A DNA stretch of 11,307 nucleotides. Source: Helicobacter sp. (GTDB taxonomy: Bacteria; Campylobacterota; Campylobacteria; Campylobacterales; Helicobacteraceae). Numbering within the stretch: the first letter of the stretch is position 1; each line of letters starts with the position of its first letter. Where the stretch lies: the NCBI GenBank assembly GCA_022766795.1, contig JALEPE010000001.1, positions 1 through 11,307 on the forward strand, read 5' to 3'. The notes beneath the pieces were generated by a model that saw nothing but the letters and a program-made list of their open reading frames with translations, did not search any database and was not told the DNA's origin. The position numbers and the translations under genes are program-made. Shown piece after piece: positions 6,350 to 11,307 of the stretch.

Positions 6350-7108
6350 ATGAAAATTTTTATTTGTGGCTCTATTGCAATCAAACAATTAAACGAGAAA
6401 ATTACAGGGCAATTGGATGAATTTTTAGACTCCAAAAATGAAATCTTAATAGGGGATGCTGATGGGGTAGATTCTTTAGTGCAAGAATACTTATTTAGCA
6501 AAAACTACACAAATGTAACGATTTACCATATCGGCAATGAACCTAGAAATGGAAACGATAAAAACTTCAAAACTCACAAAAGTAACTATGATGAATCCCT
6601 AGATTGCAAAAAAAATAAAGAAAGAGCTAAGCAAACTTTTAAAGATGAAAGAATGATTGAAGATTGCGATTGTTGTTTTTGTATTTGGGACGGAAAAAGC
6701 AAGGGAAGCTATGCAAATATAAAAAAAACTTTAGACAAGAAAAAGCAAGTTTATATGTATTACAATAAATCTATACACGAATTACTTCCAAATCAAAATT
6801 CAAAAAATGAAGTGGATACAATCTATGAATCCAATAATGGATATTCCATTAGAGAAATTTATGATTTATTAAAAGAAGATTATGAATGTGGCAAGGAATC
6901 AGATTTCAAAAAAATCCTTAAAGACAAAAAGCTTATAAAGGATATGAGTAACAATCGGGTAGAGCCTACTGATATAGAAGATGGAATCCCGCAATTATAC
7001 AAAGGTTTTCTATCTTCCTACCGATTCAAAGAAAGTTTCATAAAAAAAGTAGAAGCAATTTTAAAGAAGCGTAGCAAAACCCTAGCACAAGGAAGTTTGC
7101 CTATTTAA
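6350..7108 (+). CDS. SLOG-family (YspA/DprA-like Rossmann) nucleotide-binding protein with unknown C-terminal domain
   Basis: A 252-residue protein. Residues 1-140 look like a SLOG domain. FICGSIAI at 4-11 is the first strand and the phosphate-binding Gly-Ser. ILIGDADGVDSLVQEYL at 32-48 is the second strand, with the hallmark GDA.G.D helix start. CCFCIWDGKSKGSYANI at 108-124 is a later strand plus Gly-rich loop, in the position of the G..GT motif. QVYMYY at 133-138 is a further strand. It lacks the PGGxGTxxE motif of cytokinin-producing LOG enzymes. Residues ~150-252 are helical, charged and unrecognised. RBS AAGGA lies 6 bases before the ATG, 12 bases after the phosphoribosyltransferase stop. 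SLOG proteins bind or process nucleotide ligands and recur in predicted bacterial conflict systems. With a phosphoribosyltransferase partner and flanking repeats, a nucleotide-centred accessory system is plausible but unproven. Confidence 0.75.
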   Translation: MKIFICGSIAIKQLNEKITGQLDEFLDSKNEILIGDADGVDSLVQEYLFSKNYTNVTIYHIGNEPRNGNDKNFKTHKSNYDESLDCKKNKERAKQTFKDERMIEDCDCCFCIWDGKSKGSYANIKKTLDKKKQVYMYYNKSIHELLPNQNSKNEVDTIYESNNGYSIREIYDLLKEDYECGKESDFKKILKDKKLIKDMSNNRVEPTDIEDGIPQLYKGFLSSYRFKESFIKKVEAILKKRSKTLAQGSLPI

Positions 7109-7145
7109 TGATTAATGTGTCTTTAACAGCATATTGCTAGGTTTT
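7076..7145 (+). repeat. Long-loop inverted repeat at the end of the SLOG gene (possible transcript-end structure)
   Basis: AAAACCCTAGCA (7076-7087) is complementary to TGCTAGGTTTT (7135-7145) except for one extra C, across a 47-base loop that includes the SLOG stop codon. A run of T (TTTTCCTT) lies at the right arm. It could act as a weak terminator for the cassette, which converges on the DUF89 gene, but the long loop makes it atypical. No better terminator is visible in 7109-7159. Confidence 0.25.
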
Positions 7146-7159
7146 CCTTAAATTCTATT

Positions 7160-8242
7160 TCAAGGATTCCAAAATACAAAATCGCCTAGATTTTTTTGTA
7201 AAAATCTACGCACAACCTCGCACTTAATCTTAAAAAGAAAAAAGATTCTACTATCGCTTCTTGCTGCATTTTCCATAGATTCAAAATTTCCCATACCCTT
7301 TGCCAAAACCACATCGGCATTATGATAAATCTCCCTTGCCTCCACACTCGCTAAAGATTCTATGAAGCCGGGACTTAACACACCACTATCTACAACCCTA
7401 CAAAGCGCAAAAAGTTTGGAATCGCTATTTTTTAAATCCTGTAAGGTAATATCATTAATAATCTCTGCTCCGCGCACAAAATAAAAAATTTCTAAATGCG
7501 GATACAACGATTTAAGCGCAACAATCAAAATCTCATCAAACTCATTTTCTCCCGCATTATCACCGATAAATACGAGATTCCTAGCCTTTTGTAGCTTTTG
7601 TGCGAACTTTTCTAAATCAAAATAAGCAAAGTTTGCGCTCAAAATCTTTTGCGATTCCGCCTCTAAATCAAAACTGCATTGCGCCCCATAATCTAGTACA
7701 TTTCCTAGCACACAAATCTTAAGCGCATAAGTTAGAATCGCCAATTCATCTAGCACTTCTTGCGAAAGCTTTTGTGATAAAATCTCCAAAAAATCCTTTT
7801 TATACTCTCTAGCGGTGGCAATACTAGATTTTTTCAATGCTTGATAGGGTGAGGGATTCTTTAAAATTGTACCAATTTTTTCATACACTTTCACCGCCAA
7901 AAGTGTAGGTGGAATCTCAAAATCTAAATCCAACGCAATTTTTTTATCTGCGAAAAACTCCCTAAGTTCCGCTTGAATCTTTGCTTTATCTTGCATAGTT
8001 AGGCAAGGAGTTTGCGTGGTTTTTTGCTTAATTTGTGGATAAAATGCAGAATCCAAAAGGGATTCCGCACTGATTTTTTGGAGCGTTTGGGATTTTGTAT
8101 CTTGCGATTCTAAATTTAGCATTTCAAAAAGTCTAGCAATTTGACTTTGCACATCTTTAGCAAAGGAATCCTCACCATAGAGTTTCGCCGTCGCTTTTGC
8201 TTGTTTTAGCAGACATTCCAAGCATTCATAAGTTAAATTAAT
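7160..8242 (-). CDS. DUF89 / ARMT1-like damage-control phosphatase, probable ATT start
   Basis: A 360-residue protein of the DUF89 family, metal-dependent phosphatases thought to remove harmful phosphometabolites. Motifs, numbered from the ATT start: GNVLDYGA at 180-187; VFIGDNAGENEFD at 224-236, with the metal-binding Asp228-Asn229; IINDIT from 261, with Asp264; DSG...PG at about 285-291; VVLAKGMGNFE at 311-321; FLFKIKCEVV at 335-344. The family's N-terminus with paired cysteines is present as NLTYECLECLLKQA, but it is included only if translation starts at ATT (8240-8242), 6 bases after AAGGA. The first conventional start is TTG at 8219-8221, which has no RBS and cuts off both the first Cys and the family consensus. 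The gene is the last of the corC-purE operon, 15 bases after DUF3972. Its last codons form one of the direct repeats flanking the plus-strand cassette. Confidence 0.85.
   Translation of the reverse strand: MNLTYECLECLLKQAKATAKLYGEDSFAKDVQSQIARLFEMLNLESQDTKSQTLQKISAESLLDSAFYPQIKQKTTQTPCLTMQDKAKIQAELREFFADKKIALDLDFEIPPTLLAVKVYEKIGTILKNPSPYQALKKSSIATAREYKKDFLEILSQKLSQEVLDELAILTYALKICVLGNVLDYGAQCSFDLEAESQKILSANFAYFDLEKFAQKLQKARNLVFIGDNAGENEFDEILIVALKSLYPHLEIFYFVRGAEIINDITLQDLKNSDSKLFALCRVVDSGVLSPGFIESLASVEAREIYHNADVVLAKGMGNFESMENAARSDSRIFFLFKIKCEVVRRFLQKNLGDFVFWNP
7161..7194 (+). repeat. Right copy of the 34-base direct repeat (inside the DUF89 gene 3' end)
   Basis: These are the intact last codons of the DUF89 gene (minus strand NLGDFVFWNP plus the first bases of the stop). 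They match 5570-5603 at 31 of 34 positions in direct orientation, 1591 bases apart. The two copies bracket the phosphoribosyltransferase-SLOG pair, which suggests insertion at the DUF89 3' end. Confidence 0.75.
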
Positions 8243-8257
8243 GTGAAATCCTTCGCA

Positions 8258-8806
8258 TTACGATTCCTTAGTGGAATCCTGCCCCGCTTGTGTTGCGTCC
8301 TTTTGCTCCTCATTGTTTTCCTTAGCCTTTACATCAATCGCCTTACCCCACATTAGACGATACTTGCGTTTTAAGAAGTCAATCTCCTCTTGTGCGGCGC
8401 GTAATTGCTCCCTAAGAATTGCAATCGTTTTCTTATCGTCCTCATACACCTCTTGTGTATTAAAGAGTGCGTCTTTTAAGAATTGGTTTTCATTTTTCAC
8501 GCTTGAAATCGTCTCTTCTTTGGAGCTTACAACCTTTTCGTGCAAACTTAGAATCGTTCCAATGGTTTTTTCTACAAACTCACTATCCACTGCGCTACTC
8601 ACCGCTGTATCGCCCTGCACCATTACCGCGCCGCCCTTTGTAATGCCGCTTTGTACCAAAGCCTGTGTGCCACTCCCTGCATCAATATAAAATTGCCCAT
8701 TTTCTTGTTTGCTTTTTAATGTCCCATTTGCAACCATTTCTAGCACTTTTTCTTTCTCTAATTGCGCAAGTTTTACAAACTCATCTATGATGACCCAAGT
8801 TTCCAT
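8258..8806 (-). CDS. DUF3972 family coiled-coil protein
   Basis: A 182-residue soluble protein. Residues 1-50 (WVIIDEFVKLAQLEKEKVLEMVANGTLKSK, written here in pieces: WVIIDEFVKLAQLE, then VLEMVANGTLKSK) resemble a small winged-helix or MerR-like N-terminus. It is followed by QFYIDAGSGTQALV, the stretch I recognise as DUF3972, a family of Campylobacterota. Residues ~78-150 form a long coiled coil (VEKTIGTILSLHEKVVSSKE, later LREQLRAAQEEIDFLKRKY), and the tail is highly charged. Function is unknown; the layout suggests an oligomer that may bind DNA or a cell-structure partner. The ATG (8804-8806) lies 8 bases after the purE stop, with only a weak AGGGT-type RBS, so coupling to purE translation is likely. 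Confidence 0.75.
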   Translation of the reverse strand: METWVIIDEFVKLAQLEKEKVLEMVANGTLKSKQENGQFYIDAGSGTQALVQSGITKGGAVMVQGDTAVSSAVDSEFVEKTIGTILSLHEKVVSSKEETISSVKNENQFLKDALFNTQEVYEDDKKTIAILREQLRAAQEEIDFLKRKYRLMWGKAIDVKAKENNEEQKDATQAGQDSTKES

Positions 8807-8814
8807 TCTCTACC

Positions 8815-9309
8815 CTATAAAATCACTTCAATATCGCTAGAATCCAATTCCACATTTTTCGCTTTCATCACACGATCTTCTTTGAGCTTTCCGCCCAATT
8901 CCGCATCGTTTAATGCCAAAATCTGCATCGCAAGATATGCACTATTGACCGCACCTGTTTTACCCAAAGCCACGGTCGCTACAGGCATACCAGAGGGCAT
9001 TTGCACGGTGGAAAGCAATGCGTCTAAGCCCTCTAATGCGCCACCCTTTAGCGGCACACCAATGACCGGCTTTGTCGTCATTGAAGCGACTGCTCCCGCT
9101 AAATGCGCTGCCATACCCGCAGCAGCAATAAAGACTTTTGCCCCCTTTTCCTCTGCATTTTTTACATATTCTTTCGTGCGATTGGGACTGCGGTGCGCAG
9201 AGCTAATAATCACTTCATAAGGCACATCAAACTTTTTTAAAACATTAATGCACTCCTCCATTACCGCATAATCACTCTTACTTCCCATTAAAATTGCTAC
9301 AAACTCCAT
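8815..9309 (-). CDS. purE: N5-carboxyaminoimidazole ribonucleotide mutase
   Basis: PurE interconverts N5-CAIR and CAIR in de novo purine synthesis in the cytoplasm. The 164-residue protein has the full class I signature: ILMGSKSDYAVM from residue 6, the catalytic loop SSAHRSPNRT at 37-46 with His39, AAAGMAAHLAGAVAS from 62 with His69, GVPLKGGALEGLDALLS, and the MPSGMPVATVALG loop. Length is normal. RBS GAGGAG precedes the ATG (9307-9309) with appropriate spacing. It sits 9 bases after the small membrane protein gene and 8 before DUF3972 in an operon of otherwise non-purine genes. Confidence 0.96.
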   Translation of the reverse strand: MEFVAILMGSKSDYAVMEECINVLKKFDVPYEVIISSAHRSPNRTKEYVKNAEEKGAKVFIAAAGMAAHLAGAVASMTTKPVIGVPLKGGALEGLDALLSTVQMPSGMPVATVALGKTGAVNSAYLAMQILALNDAELGGKLKEDRVMKAKNVELDSSDIEVIL

Positions 9310-9318
9310 AATTTCTCC

Positions 9319-9504
9319 TCAAAATGTAGATAAGGACAATCCAAGCCCAATCAAAAATCCGCCAATTAAGGTAAATAAAAACAAATAAAGAAAGAGATAA
9401 AGAAAAGTTGGCAATAACACAAGCCACCACGACCATTGAATCTTATCTGCAAGTTTCAATCCAATAAACAATAGCTGCAAAAGCATTAAAAACCAACTAA
9501 ACAC
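9319..9504 (-). CDS. Small Trp-rich membrane protein, transmembrane Fragile-X-F-like
   Basis: A 61-residue, almost wholly hydrophobic protein with two predicted helices: about residues 3-17, then the WSWWLVLLPTFLYLFLYLF stretch continuing into a Gly-containing helix (GGFLIGLGLS). The LKLADKIQWSWWLVLLPTF signature resembles small proteins annotated 'transmembrane Fragile-X-F-associated' in bacteria and phages; their function is unknown. The start is taken as GTG at 9502-9504, because AAGGA lies 5 bases upstream and the GTG is one base past the corC stop (TAG-A-GTG), a typical coupling arrangement. A TTG eight codons earlier (9526-9528) is open but has no RBS and would overlap corC. Confidence 0.7.
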   Translation of the reverse strand: MFSWFLMLLQLLFIGLKLADKIQWSWWLVLLPTFLYLFLYLFLFTLIGGFLIGLGLSLSTF

Positions 9505-9505
9505 T

Positions 9506-10834
9506 CTATTCCTTGTTTTCTGTTCCAAAAGGCTTCTTTGTTGCTTTTAAACGCACAATCCTAGCACCTTCTGTGGCTAACACCTCATAAACGCAATATT
9601 CATCACTGATAGAATCCCCAACCACAGGCATTCTCTCTAGCAGATTAAAGACATAGCCTCCAATGGTTACCTGCTCCGTGTCCTCCTCAAACTCAATGCC
9701 CAAAACATCTGCTACGCGCTCTAAATCAAGCATTCCATCAAAGGAATAGGAATCCTCATCAATCTTATGGTAATCCTCACTTTTTTTATCGTGTTCATCG
9801 CTAATATCGCCAATGACTTCCTCTAAAATATCCTCCATTGTAAGCAACCCCGCTGTTCCGCCATACTCATCTACGACAAGCGCAGTGTGGATTTGTCTGC
9901 GATTCATTTGGATTAAAATATTAGAAATAGATGCACTCTCTGGGACGATAATCATTTCTCTAATCAAGCTTTCTAACTCTTTGGAGGGATTCTTGCTTAA
10001 CATCGTCTCAAGTAAATCACGCAAATGCACCATACCAATGATATTATCCTTGCCCTCCTTGCAATAAGGATAGCGCGTGTGTTTCGTGGAAGTTACGATT
10101 CGCATATTTTCCTCATAAGTGTTATCATCATACAAGCAAATCATATCTTTCCTAGGCGTCATTACTTCCTTTGCCATCGTGTCTGAAAAGCTTACAGCAT
10201 TTTGGATAATCTCGTTTTCAATCGTATCCAAATAACCCCCCTTTAAGCTCTCTCCCACGATAATTTTAAGCTCCTCTTCAGAGTGCGCACTCTCCTCCCC
10301 CTCACTTGCAGGCTTAATCCCCATTTTGTGCAAGGAAAATACTGCCAAATAGTCAAAAATACGAATCAATGGAAAGAAAAGAATCCAAAACATATGCAAA
10401 GGCTTCGCAACAAACAACACCGCCTTTTCAGCTTTAGCGATTGCCACAGATTTTGGAATCAACTCCCCTGCCACCACATGCAAAAGTGTAATAAAACTAA
10501 ACGCAACCACAAAACTCACAGAATGCAAAAGCACAGGATTCTCGCCTATAAAGTATTTAAAGGGCTTTTCAAGCAGACGCGCAATCGCAGGTTCGCCAAC
10601 CCAACCCAACCCCAAAGAGGAAAGCGTAATGCCAAGCTGCGTAGCAGAGAGATAAGAATCCAACTTACCTGTGATTTTAAGTGCTAGTTGCGCACTTGGC
10701 ACTTCGCGTTTAACTAACTCCTCTAGGCGAGAACGGCGGATTTTAACGATTGCAAATTCAGAAAGCACAAAGAAACCATTTAGCATCACTAAAAATAATG
10801 CAAAAATAGACAAGAGAAACGACTCGGTGTCCAA
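9506..10834 (-). CDS. CorC/HlyC-type (CNNM-domain, CBS-pair) membrane transporter
   Basis: A 442-residue protein with the standard architecture of this family, implicated in Mg2+/Co2+ or Na+-coupled export. A DUF21/CNNM membrane domain spans residues ~1-190, with LNGFFVLSEFAIVKIRRSR at 18-36, LGITLSSLGLGWVGEPA at 67-83 and ELIPKS at 124-129. A CBS pair spans ~215-345, with EVMTPRKDM at 223-231, TRYPYC at 253-258, HTALVVDEYGGTAGLLTM at 316-333 and EEVIGDI. A C-terminal CorC_HlyC domain spans ~360-435 (SYSFDGMLDLERVADVLG). The start is TTG (10832-10834) with AAGGAG 6 bases upstream; no earlier in-frame start is better placed. It heads the corC-purE-DUF3972-DUF89 operon. The historical name 'hemolysin' should not be taken as function. 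Confidence 0.92.
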   Translation of the reverse strand: MDTESFLLSIFALFLVMLNGFFVLSEFAIVKIRRSRLEELVKREVPSAQLALKITGKLDSYLSATQLGITLSSLGLGWVGEPAIARLLEKPFKYFIGENPVLLHSVSFVVAFSFITLLHVVAGELIPKSVAIAKAEKAVLFVAKPLHMFWILFFPLIRIFDYLAVFSLHKMGIKPASEGEESAHSEEELKIIVGESLKGGYLDTIENEIIQNAVSFSDTMAKEVMTPRKDMICLYDDNTYEENMRIVTSTKHTRYPYCKEGKDNIIGMVHLRDLLETMLSKNPSKELESLIREMIIVPESASISNILIQMNRRQIHTALVVDEYGGTAGLLTMEDILEEVIGDISDEHDKKSEDYHKIDEDSYSFDGMLDLERVADVLGIEFEEDTEQVTIGGYVFNLLERMPVVGDSISDEYCVYEVLATEGARIVRLKATKKPFGTENKE

Positions 10835-10865
10835 AAAATCTCCTTTAAAAATAAAAAATTTTGTA

Positions 10866-10874
10866 ATTTTAGCA
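10866..10874 (-). promoter_or_regulatory. Extended -10 promoter for the corC-purE-DUF89 operon
   Basis: The minus strand reads TGCTAAAAT, a good extended -10 (TGn plus TAAAAT), followed by an AT-rich leader of about 25 bases, the AAAGGAG RBS and the TTG start of the transporter. The sequence upstream is AT-rich without a -35 box, as is usual for Campylobacterota sigma-80 promoters. Confidence 0.6.
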
Positions 10875-10956
10875 TATTTTCCTAATGGGTATTTAAAATT
10901 TTAGATTTTTTGCTTCCAATATGGAATCTCTTAAGGGCATAAAGCCAACCACCGCA

Positions 10957-11174
10957 TCATTGCGAGGAATGAACGGAGCAAGAAACGCAATGCACATCGC
11001 GCAGTAGTTTGGTTTTTTATCATTATAAGATTCTGTGTTAGCGGAATCGTGGCAATCTATCATTAAGCATACTGATGATTCTACCGCCGCGTCATTACAA
11101 GGCGTTAGCCGAAGCAATCTTATTAATGCAATTTTGCCTTTAAAGCATATTTCTCTGTCATTGCGAACCACGAA
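10957..11174. repeat. Cluster of degenerate GTCATTGCGAGG...GAAGCAATCT-type intergenic repeats
   Basis: At least four partial units lie in the same orientation: TCATTGCGAGG at 10957-10967; GTTAGCGGAATCGTGGCAAT from 11037; GTCATTACAAGG plus CGTTAGCCGAAGCAATCT across 11091-11120; and TGTCATTGCGAACCACGAA at 11156-11174. Together they suggest a consensus of about 30 bases, a type of short interspersed repeat seen in intergenic regions of several bacteria. An open frame of 92 codons on the minus strand crosses the cluster, but it has no RBS and consists of repeat-derived peptide. Confidence 0.5.
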
Positions 11175-11307
11175 ACTTTATTGGAAAATTTTATGTTCTT
11201 AAGGGGTGTTTAAAAAGTTGATAATTCTGCTTTGGGAGTGGAATCCTATCCCAAAGCTATGCTGCGCATTTGCTGCGATTAGTTTATTTAACTTCTTTAG
11301 CTCTTTT
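11175..11307. other. Right-edge non-coding stretch with a 9-bp hairpin and a possible gene 3' end
   Basis: GCTTTGGGA (11229-11237) and TCCCAAAGC (11249-11257) form a perfect 9-bp stem with an 11-base loop. No T-run follows directly on either strand, so this is not a standard intrinsic terminator. On the minus strand the edge reads KRAKEVK followed by TAA (11284-11286), which could be the C-terminus of a gene entering from the right, with the hairpin as its transcript end. Another minus frame stays open to about 11201. Too little is visible to choose. Confidence 0.25.

Noticed and set aside
8271..8690. Plus-strand open frame opposite DUF3972
   Set aside because: Antisense to a recognisable family gene, no RBS, composition of a shadow frame.
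8762..9220. Plus-strand open frame opposite purE
   Set aside because: Antisense to a fully conserved purE; low-complexity Ala/Pro-rich shadow.
10283..10687. Plus-strand open frame opposite the CorC-type transporter
   Set aside because: Arg/Lys/His-rich antisense shadow without a start signal.
10893..11171. Open frame of 92 codons on the minus strand
   Set aside because: It crosses the degenerate intergenic repeats, has no RBS, and its peptide (CHDSAN, RNDAVV) is repeat-derived with no protein-like pattern.
1..11307. CRISPR array, tRNA, rRNA, transposase or integrase
   Set aside because: No regularly spaced repeats, no cloverleaf or rRNA stretches, and no recombinase motifs were seen on either strand.

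Overview
The window looks like chromosomal DNA from a Helicobacter-type member of the Campylobacterota, probably an enterohepatic (non-pylori) species. The main evidence is a ccoNOQP cbb3-oxidase operon followed by DUF4006- and FixH-like genes, the Campylobacterota-type DUF3972 protein, an AT-rich genome with dense minus-strand operons, and TGnTAAAAT-type extended -10 elements without clear -35 boxes. Species assignment is inference.

Layout. The left edge holds the start of a saccharopine-dehydrogenase-like gene, probably carboxyspermidine/carboxynorspermidine dehydrogenase. From about 5420 down to 239 on the minus strand runs one compact respiratory operon: ccoN, ccoO, ccoQ, ccoP, a DUF4006 single-helix protein, a 34-residue single-helix protein, a TPM-like membrane-anchored periplasmic protein, a FixH-like protein and a DNA-deoxyinosine (hypoxanthine) glycosylase. 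Gaps are 0-15 bases, with one 4-base overlap. The first four genes build the terminal oxidase. The next four are membrane or periplasmic proteins that, by position, are candidates for its assembly or as accessory subunits.

From 5744 to 7108, and alone on the plus strand, lies a two-gene AT-rich cassette. It encodes a ComF-like phosphoribosyltransferase without a zinc ribbon and a SLOG-family (YspA/DprA-like Rossmann) nucleotide-binding protein with an unrecognised C-terminal extension. The cassette is flanked by a 34-base direct repeat (31/34 identical). The right copy is the 3' end of the neighbouring DUF89 gene. The left copy is a decayed remnant of the same 3' end, upstream of ccoN. This looks like an insertion between DUF89 and ccoN and is the best candidate here for an undescribed nucleotide-centred, possibly defence-type, system.

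From 10834 down to 7160 runs a second tight minus-strand operon: a CorC/HlyC-type transporter, a tiny Trp-rich membrane protein, purE, a DUF3972 coiled-coil protein and a DUF89 (ARMT1-like) phosphatase. The DUF89 gene appears to start at ATT. A good extended -10 lies upstream of the operon. The last ~430 bases hold no convincing gene. They contain degenerate copies of a GTCATTGCGAGG...GAAGCAATCT-type intergenic repeat and a 9-bp perfect hairpin.

No tRNA, rRNA, CRISPR array or transposase was seen. Several start codons were set by ribosome-binding-site placement: TTG for the glycosylase and corC, GTG for ccoQ and the small membrane protein, ATT for DUF89.
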